Shown here: positions 11,343-20,702 of the stretch, in pieces
Layout of the letters: each line of letters begins with the position of its first letter
Numbering within the stretch: the first letter of the stretch is position 1
Notes under the pieces: model-generated
What the model was told of the DNA's origin: nothing
Database searches by the model: none
The model's input: only the letters and a program-made list of their open reading frames with translations
Assembly (NCBI GenBank): GCA_017395685.1
Contig: JAFQOD010000064.1
Location: 1 to 50,672 of the forward strand
Direction: 5' to 3'
Length of the DNA: 50,672 bases
From: Clostridia bacterium
GTDB taxonomy: Bacteria > Bacillota > Clostridia > Christensenellales > Aristaeellaceae
Made by a program: the position numbers and the translations under genes

Positions 11343-13368
11343 AGCGATACACCACCTCTCCGTAAATCGATGAAATGAAATCAATCAGCTGGCTGATGAG
11401 CACATACACCACAAACAGCAGCGCCGCAGCAATCAGCACGGTAAACAGCGTCAGCACAATGATCCAGAGGGTCTGCTTGAAGGAATAATCGTTGAGATAC
11501 ATCAGCATCAGCACGATCAGAAGGCCCGTCCAGCCGTAGGCCACCACCTGCAGCATGGTGATGAAGAACTGCTCATTATAGGTCAGCACATTGGTCAGCA
11601 AAAGCTGGATGGGCAGGGCAATCAGCAGAGGCGTCAGGGCAAAGGCGCCGCCCACATAGATATTTTTGAAGGATGCCTCCCCTTCCTTGATGGTGCATAC
11701 CAGATAGCAGCAGATCACCAGCATCAGGAATACGGCAAACACCGTCACAAAATCATTGAACAGCTCATAATACCCTTCCGGTACCGTGCGGAACAGGAAG
11801 CCGCTGAAATACTTGTTCACCACATGCATCACAAAGTAAATGAATACGATGCCGGTGGCTGCCCAGCAGCTGGTGCGTTTTTCCCGCTTGATGCCGTAGC
11901 AGCAATCGAAGGGATTTTTCAGCATCATCATGCACCAGTTCATCTGCCATACAGGCTTCAGATGGGTTACCCTTTCCTTGGCGCGGATCACGGGCTTCAA
12001 AAATCCCGTCTTCTTATTCAGGAACTTGATCACAATCCATGCCGCCACCAGAACCACAATGGTAATCAGGATGGCGCCCATATTGGTGTGCAGCCAATTG
12101 CTGCGCAGTTCCCAGAAAGCATCGGAATAGCCCTTCTGGCTGCCGCCGTTGCGGTAGGCCTCCAGCGCCTCTTCATAATTGCCTTCCCGGTACAGCGCTT
12201 CACCCAGGCCGGTGGAGGCATAGGTGAACAGGCTGTTCATCCGGAGCACATCCTGCCAGGGTTCCTTGGATTCGGCATATTTGCCATCCTGGAACAGGCG
12301 GAAGGCGGAATGCACCAGATCGGTAAATTCCGTGGGCTTGAGCACCTGAATGCTGCCCAGGATTTCATCCAGCACATACAGGGTATAATCATCATCCGCT
12401 ACCAGGCCGGTAACGCTCTTGAAGGTACCCACCCGCTGATCGCCGTAATCGAATGCGCCGAAGATGAACAGGGTATCGCCTTCAGAGGTATATTCCATGA
12501 TATAGCCGTTGGCATTGGCGGTGAAAATGGCGCCGGACGAATTGACGGCCACAGCCGTATTCATTTCATACCACCAGTCAGGGGTCAGGGTATCCTTGCC
12601 CGCCACATTCAGCCGGCGCAGGGTGCTGGTATCGTTGGATTGGGATACGGTATACACCATGCCCTTTCCATCGATGGTCAGATTCCGCACGGAGGTGGGC
12701 ACAATGCCCGCCATGTTGGAAAGCTGTTCCTGCGAAAAGAGGGCCTTTTTGATGGAGGTGAGGAAAGAAACGGTGGATTGGTTGGCCCCGTAGTAACCCA
12801 GGAATTCGCCCTCTTCTCCGGTGGGAGAAATCTGAATGATACCGTTGGTGGAGCCGGTAGAGGCGATATAGAGATTGCCCCGCTTATCCAGCACGATCTT
12901 ATTGGGCTTATAGGGGGAGCCTTCCCCGAACAGGGGATGGGTGGGGCGTTCATATTCCCGGATCACCTTGCCGTCCTGATCGAATACCACCACCTTGCGG
13001 CCGTTCTCATCGGCCACATAAACGCTCAGATCCTCCGCCACGAATACGCCCTTGGGGGATTTCAGCGTCTTTTTGCTGCCGATTTCCTTGACAAATTCGC
13101 CATCCTTGGTAACCACCAGAATGCGCTTGTTGCCGGTATCGGCGATGTAGAGATTGCCGTCGGGGCCCATGCGCAGATCGGCAGGGGTTTTCAGCGTTTC
13201 CTCCCCGAAGCGGGTCATGGTGCGGATGGGATCATAGGCCGTCTGGGTTTGCACCAGATCGCCGTCCACACCCAGGGTGAATGTGCGGTAGGGCGTTGCT
13301 GCCAGGGCAGAGCAATGGCAGGCAAGAAGCAGCAGCGCCGACAGCACAAATGCTGTGAATTTCTTCAT
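11326..13368 (-). CDS. NHL-propeller / TPR / Yip1-domain membrane protein
   Basis: A 680-residue protein in four parts. A signal sequence (with LLLAC, a possible lipobox) leads into NHL repeats at about 50-345 (PADLRMGPDGNLYIADTGN, PNKIVLDKRGNLYIAS), two TPR-like helices at about 350-410 (FQDGKYAESKEPWQDVL, LYREGNYEEALEAYR), one membrane span at about 425-448, and a C-terminal Yip1-like bundle of five or so spans at about 490-670. The propeller should face outside. It lies between the two permease pairs and overlaps the DUF5696 gene by 17 nt, so both likely act as one module with the sugar importers. Role unknown; sensing or scaffold function is inference. AGGAGGGCCACCG precedes the ATG. Confidence 0.75.
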   Translation of the reverse strand: MKKFTAFVLSALLLLACHCSALAATPYRTFTLGVDGDLVQTQTAYDPIRTMTRFGEETLKTPADLRMGPDGNLYIADTGNKRILVVTKDGEFVKEIGSKKTLKSPKGVFVAEDLSVYVADENGRKVVVFDQDGKVIREYERPTHPLFGEGSPYKPNKIVLDKRGNLYIASTGSTNGIIQISPTGEEGEFLGYYGANQSTVSFLTSIKKALFSQEQLSNMAGIVPTSVRNLTIDGKGMVYTVSQSNDTSTLRRLNVAGKDTLTPDWWYEMNTAVAVNSSGAIFTANANGYIMEYTSEGDTLFIFGAFDYGDQRVGTFKSVTGLVADDDYTLYVLDEILGSIQVLKPTEFTDLVHSAFRLFQDGKYAESKEPWQDVLRMNSLFTYASTGLGEALYREGNYEEALEAYRNGGSQKGYSDAFWELRSNWLHTNMGAILITIVVLVAAWIVIKFLNKKTGFLKPVIRAKERVTHLKPVWQMNWCMMMLKNPFDCCYGIKREKRTSCWAATGIVFIYFVMHVVNKYFSGFLFRTVPEGYYELFNDFVTVFAVFLMLVICCYLVCTIKEGEASFKNIYVGGAFALTPLLIALPIQLLLTNVLTYNEQFFITMLQVVAYGWTGLLIVLMLMYLNDYSFKQTLWIIVLTLFTVLIAAALLFVVYVLISQLIDFISSIYGEVVYRFVKKA

Positions 13369-13380
13369 CGGTGGCCCTCC

Positions 13381-14247
13381 TTACTTCATGCCGCTGTATG
13401 CCATGGTATTCATCACGCTGGATTGCATCACCACGAATAACAGCAGGTTGGGAATGAACATGATCAGCGCTGCGGCAGCCGCCATGCCCTGGCCCTGCAC
13501 CGTGCCCACGCCGGACAGGGTGTTCATATAGAAGCTCAGGGTGCGGATGCTTTCGGAAGAGGTGAAAAGATTGGATGTTTCCACATTGGTCCATACCGAC
13601 TGGAATGCCAGAATGGCGCCGGTGGCGATGGCGGGCTTGGTCAGCGGCAGGATCACCTTCCAGTAGATGCGGAAGGATCCGGCGCCCTCCAGCTGGGCCG
13701 CCTCCAGCAGGGAATCGGGCACCTGATCCATAAACTGCTTGATCAGGAACAGGCATACCGGCATGGCGATCAGGGGCAGGATATGGGCCCAGTAGGTATC
13801 CAGAATGCCTACGGTGTTGATGGTCAGATAGCGGGGAATGGTAACCGCCGTGGCCACAAACATCAGCGCCAGATTATTCACTTCAAAGATGGTGTTCTTC
13901 AGCCGGAATTTCATCTTGCTCAATGCAAAGCCGGCCATGGTGGAAATCAGGATGGAGAGCAGCACCACCGCCACCGTCACTACGAAGGAATTAAAGATAT
14001 ACCGGCTGATGGGGATGGATGATCCCGCCGCCGTCTGGAACAGATTCTGGAAATTGATGAAGGAGGGATTGCTCACAAAGAACCGGGGCGGAAAGGCGAA
14101 CAGCTCATCCATGGGCTTGAAGGCATGATTGATGATATACACAATCGGCGCGCCCATGAAGATGGCAATGGGGATCAGATACAGATAGAAGGGAATCTGA
14201 TTTTTATGGAATTTTTTCGGATTCACTTTATTGCCGTTGATTGCCAT
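13381..14247 (-). CDS. carbohydrate ABC transporter permease (MalG type)
   Basis: A 288-residue permease with six spans, beginning PFYLYLIPIAIFMGAPIVYII and carrying the EAA loop (EAAQLEGAGSFRIYWKVILP). It pairs with the permease at 14265-15149 to form the second sugar channel in this operon. AGGAGGAATGCTTC precedes the ATG. Loop residues differ clearly from the first permease pair (7194-9181), so the two transporters are not a recent duplication and may import different oligosaccharides. Confidence 0.9.
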   Translation of the reverse strand: MAINGNKVNPKKFHKNQIPFYLYLIPIAIFMGAPIVYIINHAFKPMDELFAFPPRFFVSNPSFINFQNLFQTAAGSSIPISRYIFNSFVVTVAVVLLSILISTMAGFALSKMKFRLKNTIFEVNNLALMFVATAVTIPRYLTINTVGILDTYWAHILPLIAMPVCLFLIKQFMDQVPDSLLEAAQLEGAGSFRIYWKVILPLTKPAIATGAILAFQSVWTNVETSNLFTSSESIRTLSFYMNTLSGVGTVQGQGMAAAAALIMFIPNLLLFVVMQSSVMNTMAYSGMK

Positions 14248-14264
14248 GAAGCATTCCTCCTTTC

Positions 14265-15149
14265 TCAGTCTTTTTCGGTGAACAGCTTGCGGGCCACAAA
14301 GGAGAAGGTATAGATGATTCCCAGCAGCGCCACGGAAACGGCAGCTGCATAGCCCATCTCATAGCGGGTGAAGCCGTAATCCTCAATGTGGTTGACCATC
14401 AGCTGGGCGGCATACTGGGGCGTGGGATTGCTGCCTGTCAGCATCACGCCGATATTGCCCGCCTGGAAGGCATTGACCACTGCCATCACCGCGCCAAAGA
14501 GCATCTGGGGCTTCATGGAGGGAATGGTGATATAGAATACTTCCTGGAAGCGGTTGCGCACGCCGTCGATGGAGGCGGCTTCATACAATTCGGGGCTGAT
14601 ATTCAGCAGGCCCGCCAGCATGGCCAGGAAGCCCACGCCCATGCTGCCCCACAGGGCCACGATGATGACGATGGGCATGATGTAATTGGTATTGAGCATC
14701 CAGACGATGGGCTCTGTGATGATTCCCAGCTGGGTGAGGGCATAGTTGGCAATGCCGCTCTGATTGCCCAGGAAAACCACCCGCCACATCACCGTCATGG
14801 CAACGCCCATGGTCATGGAGGGGGAATAGATGATCAGGGCCAGGATGGTACGGGGCAGCTTGGTCAGCTGGCTCAGGCTCCAGGCCAGGAAGAAGGCCAG
14901 CATATAGCCTACCGGCCCCACAATCAGGGCAAAGAGCACGGTGTTGGGCAGCACATACTGCAGGAAGATGGTATCCTGGGTCAGAAGATTGATGTAATTG
15001 GTCAGGCCCACCACTTCCGGGGTTTCTACTGCGTTATAATTGGTAAAAGAGAGGGCCACAGCCATGACCGTGGGCACAATGATGAACACAGAGAACAAAA
15101 TCAGATAGGGCATCAGGAACAGATAGGGGGTGGATCGCTTGGTTCTCAT
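14265..15149 (-). CDS. sugar ABC transporter permease (UgpA/MalF type)
   Basis: A 294-residue permease: [20 protein letters not shown] first span, six spans in total, EAA loop [21 protein letters not shown]. Its ATG overlaps the stop of the large solute-binding protein gene by 4 nt (ATGA), which indicates translational coupling and a working pair of binding protein and channel. The partner permease gene follows 17 nt downstream. Confidence 0.9.
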   Translation of the reverse strand: MRTKRSTPYLFLMPYLILFSVFIIVPTVMAVALSFTNYNAVETPEVVGLTNYINLLTQDTIFLQYVLPNTVLFALIVGPVGYMLAFFLAWSLSQLTKLPRTILALIIYSPSMTMGVAMTVMWRVVFLGNQSGIANYALTQLGIITEPIVWMLNTNYIMPIVIIVALWGSMGVGFLAMLAGLLNISPELYEAASIDGVRNRFQEVFYITIPSMKPQMLFGAVMAVVNAFQAGNIGVMLTGSNPTPQYAAQLMVNHIEDYGFTRYEMGYAAAVSVALLGIIYTFSFVARKLFTEKD

Positions 15150-18010
15150 TGTTCATTTCCCCCTTTCTGGCTTTCGTTATATTCCTTGATGATATTTTCC
15201 ACTACGCTTACATCCGGGGTTTTGAAGGGCTCCAGCATCTGGCCGTCCTTGTAATAGCCGAATTCCTCCAGCTTGCGGTAGGTTTCACGGTTGATCCGTT
15301 TGACGGCGGTATCCATGGCCCGGCGGGCCTCCACGCCGTCTACGGTAACAGAAATGAAGGCGTTGGAAAGCTCACGCTCCAGCATATAGGTGCCCAACAC
15401 CCAGGGGGCTTCGGTCATCCATTCCATCTGATCCATGATGACCATCTTATGATCGGATTTCAGGGGCAGGGAGGAGAATGCCTCCGTATTGGCGGTAGGC
15501 CAGATATATTCACTGCCATAGGTGGATTGCAGCTGGCTGCCGAACTGGCTCTGAATTTCATCGGAGGACCACCATTTGAGGAATTCCCATGCCTCCTGAG
15601 GCATATCGGTCCCGCTCATGATGGCCATGGTTTCAGCGCCGCCGGTGGTCCATCTTTCCACTTCCCCGTCTTCATTGATCAGGCCGGGGAATAGGGCGAT
15701 ATCCCACAGGCCGTCCAGCTCGGGGGCAGCATTGAGCAGCAGGTTATAAGTGGCCAGATCGGCGATACCGATGGGCAGGGTGCCATCGCGGAACTGCTGA
15801 TAGAAGCCGGGAGAGGGTACGTCTGTGGGCATATTGTAAACGGTGAACAGTTCCGTCATTTCACGGAAGCCCTTGAGGGATATTTCACTATCCAGGGTGG
15901 TATCGCCCACATAATCGGAATAGATGGATCCGCCGCTCTGCAGAATGAGGGGCAGCGTGCCGGGGAATACCTTCATGCCGGCCATACCGGCAGTGGGATA
16001 ATAGAAATTCATATTCCGCCGCTGCAGTTCGGGCAGGATCATCTTCACTTCTTCCATATTATCCGGCACCTGAATGCTCAGGGCATTGAGGATATCCGTC
16101 CGGTAGAACATGACCCAGAAATTGACCGTTTCCGGCATGGCGTAAACTCCGTCCCCCAGGGTATAGGGAATGAACAGGCCGGAAGAGAAGCGCTGGGCCA
16201 CTTCCCCGAAATCTTCAAACTCGGTCAGATCATACAAAGCGCCGCGGATATTCAGATAGGAGGGCACCACATACTGCAGCCCGATCACCGCATCCGGGGC
16301 GGTGCCTGCGGCATTGGCCAGCACCAGCTTATTGGCGTCAGGCATCAGGGAAAGATCCACTTCTATGCCCGTTTCGGGGGTAAACTGGGTATCGATCATA
16401 TTCTGCAGCAATTCCACATACTGGCGGCTGCGGCCCATCCATACCTGCAGATGGCCATCCTTCCCGCTGCCTGCGGAATAATCCTGAGCAGAGAAGGAGG
16501 TAAAGAACCGGCTGATATCCTTGCCGAAGCTTTCCAGGCCGCCAATGCGCCGGGGGATATCCGCCTCCGTCTGGAAAAATACAATCTGATCAATGGCCAG
16601 ATCATTGAGAGCCATATCCTGCAGCTGCTGGGCCAGCATACGGGAGGCAGAGTTGGAACCGGTGGAAAGCTCGGAAAGGCGGCGGGGCAGATCCTCCGGC
16701 TTATCCGCCAGGCGGCGAAGCTGATCGGCGCACAGCGTCAGATTGGAAAAGGAGCTGCCGCTGCCATTGGAAGAATAGCCCTTTACATATTCCACCTGGG
16801 CTTCGCACTGCTCTGCCCATCCGGTGAGGATTTCCACCAGATTGGGGATATAGGTGAGCAATTCATAATCCCTGTACTTATCAGTAATGCCGCCGGAGAG
16901 GCGCACCACTTCCAGGGAAAGGCCGTTGATTTCGCTGAGCACCCGGTCAATCATTTCATAGACGGGGGTCAGGATGGCGGCATTGATCCGAAGGGACAGG
17001 GTATGCTGCCCCTCGGTCAGATAGAAGGATTGATAGCTGTCCCCCGCCATCACGATTTTATCGGTAAAGCTGGTGGCATAATCGAAGGGAACCTGCCGGG
17101 CCGCATCGGAGGGCAGATGCCCGTCAATGAGAATATCCACAAACACAGGAAAATCCGCCTTCACACTCTGGCGGTAATGGAAATCCATATAGTACCAGCC
17201 CGTTTCTGCAACGGTAAACTGATAGGTGACGGTATCCCCCGCCGTATCGAAGGAGGCACCGTCCAGATGATTGATCCTGCGCTTTTCCACTTCGTAGGGG
17301 GTGAGCGCCGCATTGAATTCCCCGGCGCCGCGGATGGAGCTTTCATTGCGGCTGAAAATCTTTTCCGCCTCAATGACGATCAGCTGATTTCCCTCCGCTG
17401 CCTGGCCCTGATAGGCAGGCACCCTTTCCGGTGCGCGCAGGGAAAGGCCGCTCAATTCAATCTGGCCATCCTGCACATCGAAGGAAAGGGTATGCTGCCC
17501 CGCCTTCAGTTCAAACAGGAAGGGCACATCGGTGCGGCCGGTGGAATCCTGAATGCCCTTTTCCTGCACCACATCGGCGGCATGGGGCATGGCGGCCACT
17601 TCATTTTCATAGCGGTCCACGGGGAATACGCCGTCATCCACCCACAGGGAGGAAAGCTTTACCCGGCGCATTTCATAGAAGGGCAGCATCCCATCCACAG
17701 AAATCATGATTTCCGTAGGCAGGGAAGACTGGGTCAGATTCTTGTACCGGAGCCAGATTTCATACTGGCCGTCTTCCGGGACGGTAAAGGATACTTCCCC
17801 GCTTTCACCGGTTTTCAGCGTCAGCTGCAATTCGCTGTCCACCTGCTCCCCGGCATATACGGGCAGGGTATAGCCCTGCACCGCCTGGGTATAGATCAAT
17901 TCCGTGCGGTTATTGAATACCATCCAGCTGTTATCAGTTACTTCCACCAGCGCCGCTGTATTCATCACAAGGCAGACTGCCATCAGCAACAGGAAAAATC
18001 GTTTCTGCAT
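15146..18010 (-). CDS. very large multidomain sugar-binding protein of an ABC transporter
   Basis: A 954-residue exported protein, about twice the usual length. A signal peptide ([17 protein letters not shown]) is followed by two carbohydrate-binding-module-like beta-sandwiches at about 35-215 and 240-400 ([38 protein letters not shown]), a helical linker at about 410-545, and a family-1 solute-binding fold from about 545 on ([36 protein letters not shown]). The N-terminal part may capture polymer or long oligosaccharide and hand it to the transporter. Its stop overlaps the start of a permease gene by 4 nt. GGGAGG stands 7 nt before the chosen ATG; the open frame upstream is without a ribosome binding site. 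No lipobox is visible. Confidence 0.85.
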   Translation of the reverse strand: MQKRFFLLLMAVCLVMNTAALVEVTDNSWMVFNNRTELIYTQAVQGYTLPVYAGEQVDSELQLTLKTGESGEVSFTVPEDGQYEIWLRYKNLTQSSLPTEIMISVDGMLPFYEMRRVKLSSLWVDDGVFPVDRYENEVAAMPHAADVVQEKGIQDSTGRTDVPFLFELKAGQHTLSFDVQDGQIELSGLSLRAPERVPAYQGQAAEGNQLIVIEAEKIFSRNESSIRGAGEFNAALTPYEVEKRRINHLDGASFDTAGDTVTYQFTVAETGWYYMDFHYRQSVKADFPVFVDILIDGHLPSDAARQVPFDYATSFTDKIVMAGDSYQSFYLTEGQHTLSLRINAAILTPVYEMIDRVLSEINGLSLEVVRLSGGITDKYRDYELLTYIPNLVEILTGWAEQCEAQVEYVKGYSSNGSGSSFSNLTLCADQLRRLADKPEDLPRRLSELSTGSNSASRMLAQQLQDMALNDLAIDQIVFFQTEADIPRRIGGLESFGKDISRFFTSFSAQDYSAGSGKDGHLQVWMGRSRQYVELLQNMIDTQFTPETGIEVDLSLMPDANKLVLANAAGTAPDAVIGLQYVVPSYLNIRGALYDLTEFEDFGEVAQRFSSGLFIPYTLGDGVYAMPETVNFWVMFYRTDILNALSIQVPDNMEEVKMILPELQRRNMNFYYPTAGMAGMKVFPGTLPLILQSGGSIYSDYVGDTTLDSEISLKGFREMTELFTVYNMPTDVPSPGFYQQFRDGTLPIGIADLATYNLLLNAAPELDGLWDIALFPGLINEDGEVERWTTGGAETMAIMSGTDMPQEAWEFLKWWSSDEIQSQFGSQLQSTYGSEYIWPTANTEAFSSLPLKSDHKMVIMDQMEWMTEAPWVLGTYMLERELSNAFISVTVDGVEARRAMDTAVKRINRETYRKLEEFGYYKDGQMLEPFKTPDVSVVENIIKEYNESQKGGNEQ

Positions 18011-18048
18011 ATGATTGCCTCCCATTATCCCCGGGGATCTGATCGTAT

Positions 18049-19464
18049 TTATTCGCCGGCCCGGATGCCCCACAGAGCGGCGCCATCGCCGTCCAGGGCG
18101 GTGAACATGGTGGTCCAGGCGGTCAGATTGCTGTCCCAGGCGGTGTGCATTACGCCGTGATATGTTTTCTTGCCCAGAATGATGGTGATATCCCGGCCGT
18201 TTTCGCACTGCCAGGTGCCCTTTACATCGCCGGTAACGGTGCCGTCTGCATTGAAATGCGCCAATTGATTTTCATGTTCCTTGCGGTTGATATCCCGCTG
18301 ATGAAACAGCACCTTGTATTGCCCGGGCTGGCTTTCCCTGGCCACGGCTTCCGGCATTTCCCCTGCATAGCGCACCGGGGATACCACAGGCCATCCATCT
18401 GCATTCATATACATCTGGTGCACTCGCACGGTGAATGTTTCGCCGGAATTGGCAAAGCGGGTATGGAAGATGATGAAATAGCGGCCCGTTTCTTCATCAT
18501 AATAAGCGGAATTATGGCCGGGGGAGCGATAAGCGGTGGTCATCTTATTCTTATCGGTGGGCAGGGCGCTGAATTTATAGCCGCCCATCAGCTTGACGCC
18601 GTAGCCCACATAATCCACGTCATTGAAGAAGGTGCCCGCCCTGCCGCCGCACTTGATCATATCCTGGCCCAGAGCATCCACATAGGGGCCGTCAGGATTC
18701 TTGGAGCGGCATACCCGGATGTTATAGCCGTCATTGGCATTCAGCCCGCCAAAGGAAAGGAACAGATAATAATAATCGGTATCGGGGCTGTAGAGGATAT
18801 AAGGCGCTTCAATGCGGCTGTGATTCTTGCCCAGCAGTTTTTTGCCGTAATTCTGCCCTTCCAGGGGGAATCCGGTTTCAGGATTCATTTCCAGGATGTA
18901 AATGCCCCCGGAATAGGAGCCGTACACCATCCACAGCTTCCCATCCTTATCAAAGAAGGTATGGGGATCCACCACATTGGGATATACATTGGCATTATAG
19001 CCCTTCATGCCGGATTTGAGGAAAATACCCAGATCCTCATAGGGGCCTTCCGGGTGATCGCTGACGGCCAGGCCCAGGGCGGAAAGGGGGCTGCTGCCCT
19101 CACAGGTGCAATAGTAATAATAATACCGGCCGTCCGCCAGCTGCTGCACATCGGGGGCCCAGAAGGTGGTGGTTTTGGCCCAGGTGAGTGCTTCCTTCAT
19201 CTGTTCCTGCACATTTTCCACCAGGGTGCAGCCCGCCTGTGCATTCTTGGAAATGCTTTCCCACTTCATCAGATCCTGACTGCGGGCAGCGGCCATATGG
19301 CTGCCGTAGATATAATAATAGCCGTCATCCGCCTTGATAATGGACGGATCATGCACCGATACGCCTTTGAAGGCAGGGGCCTTTTCCCCGGCCGCCAGGG
19401 CGGCAGTACCCGTGCCCAGCAGCTGACACAATATCATGCACAGGGCGATCATTTTCAATTTCAT
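18049..19464 (-). CDS. secreted GH43 enzyme, probable endo-1,5-alpha-L-arabinanase
   Basis: A 471-residue exported GH43 protein. The signal peptide ends near AALA/AGEK. The propeller shows general base Asp39 in SVHDPSI, the WAPD motif (TFWAPDVQQL) and the likely general acid in RIEAPYIL; GHNSAYYDEETGRYF is typical of arabinanases of subfamilies 4-6. A C-terminal beta-barrel extension (about 375-471) follows, as in two-domain arabinanases. It should cut the alpha-1,5-arabinan backbone outside the cell, feeding the two importers. First gene of the operon; GGAGGAATCGGAG precedes the ATG. Endo action is inferred from similarity in layout, not proven. Confidence 0.85.
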   Translation of the reverse strand: MKLKMIALCMILCQLLGTGTAALAAGEKAPAFKGVSVHDPSIIKADDGYYYIYGSHMAAARSQDLMKWESISKNAQAGCTLVENVQEQMKEALTWAKTTTFWAPDVQQLADGRYYYYYCTCEGSSPLSALGLAVSDHPEGPYEDLGIFLKSGMKGYNANVYPNVVDPHTFFDKDGKLWMVYGSYSGGIYILEMNPETGFPLEGQNYGKKLLGKNHSRIEAPYILYSPDTDYYYLFLSFGGLNANDGYNIRVCRSKNPDGPYVDALGQDMIKCGGRAGTFFNDVDYVGYGVKLMGGYKFSALPTDKNKMTTAYRSPGHNSAYYDEETGRYFIIFHTRFANSGETFTVRVHQMYMNADGWPVVSPVRYAGEMPEAVARESQPGQYKVLFHQRDINRKEHENQLAHFNADGTVTGDVKGTWQCENGRDITIILGKKTYHGVMHTAWDSNLTAWTTMFTALDGDGAALWGIRAGE

Positions 19465-19502
19465 CTCCGATTCCTCCGTGTCATCCCGCGATTTTCTTTT
19501 AG

Positions 19503-19518
19503 TTTGGATGAATCTAAA
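19503..19518. promoter_or_regulatory. candidate operator of the arabinan operon
   Basis: Near-perfect dyad TTTGGAT-GA-ATCTAAA (6 of 7 paired positions). It lies about 22-37 nt downstream of the expected transcription start of the promoter at 19547-19575, a normal place for a repressor site. The ArsR-type regulator encoded within the operon is the natural candidate to bind it; this is inference. Confidence 0.4.
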
Positions 19519-19546
19519 CCAATTCAGACATTTCTTAACTACCTAT

Positions 19547-19575
19547 ACTATACTGCAATTGCTGACAGGTGTCAA
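19547..19575 (-). promoter_or_regulatory. sigma-A promoter of the arabinan operon
   Basis: On the minus strand, TTGACA (19570-19575) and TATAGT (19547-19552) are separated by exactly 17 nt. It is the only strong promoter I see upstream of the 13 minus-strand genes down to position 170, so it probably drives the whole 19-kb unit. The transcript leader would be about 75 nt. Confidence 0.8.
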
Positions 19576-19732
19576 GCACAAAATGATATATTTCTTGCCT
19601 TTTTTGACAAATTCATGCCTCAATTTTGGGTTTATCCTGTGCAGGATGCATGGTTCCGGCCCCTGATTTTTCCATCTTTTCTACAATGGCTATGCACGCA
19701 GGCGGCGGAAGATGCCCCCTGGATCGGGCAGC

Positions 19733-19760
19733 AAAAAAGCGCCCCGGATTTCCGGAGCGC
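19733..19760 (-). terminator. intrinsic terminator after the aldose-epimerase gene
   Basis: Stem GCGCTCCGG/CCGGGGCGC with a 4-nt loop and one internal mismatch pair, followed on the minus strand by TTTTTT. It begins 20 nt after the stop codon at 19781 and separates this gene from the arabinan operon promoter. Confidence 0.85.
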
Positions 19761-19780
19761 ATGCAATGCGGGGGTTAGGA

Positions 19781-20632
19781 TTATTCAATAAATGTAATGG
19801 TATGGGTGCGGGCGATGGTCTGGCCCTTTTCGATGCGCATAAAGCCGGGCTTTTGCGCAATATCAGCAGGCGCATCCACAAAATCAGGGCCGTTGCACCA
19901 GCATTCAATGCAAAGATAGGGGGCACCGGGCTTCTGCCAGAGCATCAATACAGGATGTTCGGGATATTCCACCCGGATTTTGCAGCCCTGGCTGCCCCCC
20001 TGCAGGGTGACGCCCTTGCTTTTGAGATTGCGGAAAACCAGGGCATCCACATTGAAATATTCCGGCTTCAGGGGCAGCGATCTGGCTTTCTCCGCCAGCA
20101 CCGTGGTTTCATGGGAATTGCAGCTGCCCACCACCTGATAGGCCGCCAGGCATTCCTCTTCATCGAATACTACCTGATAATGCTCCACCCCTTCAGGGGT
20201 CATATATCCTTCATGGCAGCCTACGCTGAAATAGAAGGGCCGCTCATCCCGGCTGGATACCTGATAGCTCACTTCCAGGGCCCTGCCCTTCAGGGTATAA
20301 ACGGCCCTCAATTCATATTCAAAGGGAAAGCCGGGATGCTTATCGGTGATCAGGAATACGGCCTGATCCGCCGCTGCTTTCTCCAGCTGCCATTCCGCCT
20401 TGCGCACAAAGCCGTGCTTGGGCATATCATAGCGCACCCCGTCCAGCTCATAATAATCATCCTTGAATCCGCCGGCCACAGGGAACAGCACATAGGCCCG
20501 CCCCGGCCAGTAAGCCGGATCCCCGTTCCACAGCCGCTCCCGGCCCGTCCAATCGGTGATGGATTGCAGTTCCGCCCCCAGGGTGGAGATAACAACCTTC
20601 AGTTGATCATTGGCAATGGTAACAAGCGCCAT
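19781..20632 (-). CDS. aldose 1-epimerase family protein (LacX-like)
   Basis: A 283-residue cytoplasmic protein of the galactose-mutarotase superfamily. Visible motifs: FPVAGG, MPKHGFVR with the first conserved His, FSVGCHEGY with the likely catalytic His, and YLCIECWCNGPDF with the likely catalytic Glu. Such enzymes interconvert alpha and beta anomers of aldoses or sugar phosphates; the LacX/YeaD-like subgroup has uncertain substrates. It has its own promoter (20667-20695) and terminator (19733-19760), so it is a single-gene unit. AAAGGGGC upstream of the ATG serves as the ribosome binding site. It may support the neighbouring arabinose metabolism, but that is only proximity. Confidence 0.85.
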   Translation of the reverse strand: MALVTIANDQLKVVISTLGAELQSITDWTGRERLWNGDPAYWPGRAYVLFPVAGGFKDDYYELDGVRYDMPKHGFVRKAEWQLEKAAADQAVFLITDKHPGFPFEYELRAVYTLKGRALEVSYQVSSRDERPFYFSVGCHEGYMTPEGVEHYQVVFDEEECLAAYQVVGSCNSHETTVLAEKARSLPLKPEYFNVDALVFRNLKSKGVTLQGGSQGCKIRVEYPEHPVLMLWQKPGAPYLCIECWCNGPDFVDAPADIAQKPGFMRIEKGQTIARTHTITFIE

Positions 20633-20666
20633 ATTTTATGCCCCTTTCCCATGGTTTCTTTCTGTT

Positions 20667-20695
20667 ATTGTATCGCAATTTGCCCTATCCGGCAA
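20667..20695 (-). promoter_or_regulatory. sigma-A promoter of the aldose-epimerase gene
   Basis: Minus-strand TTGCCG (20690-20695) and TACAAT (20667-20672) with a 17-nt spacer, about 35 nt upstream of the ATG at 20632. The -35 matches at four positions and the -10 at five. Confidence 0.6.
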
Positions 20696-20702
20696 GAGGC
20701 AA

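Larger units (their letters stand above)
19465..19780 (-). other. intergenic region holding the arabinan operon promoter and the terminator of the next unit
   Basis: This 316-nt gap holds, from right to left on the minus strand, the intrinsic terminator of the aldose-epimerase gene (19733-19760), an AT-rich stretch, the promoter of the arabinan operon (19547-19575), a dyad at 19503-19518 and the ribosome binding site of the first arabinan gene. I see no coding potential in it. Confidence 0.7.

Noticed and set aside
13381-15149. Recent duplication of the permease pair at 7194-9181.
   Set aside because: The two pairs differ in length, N-termini and EAA-loop residues; they are ordinary distant members of one superfamily.
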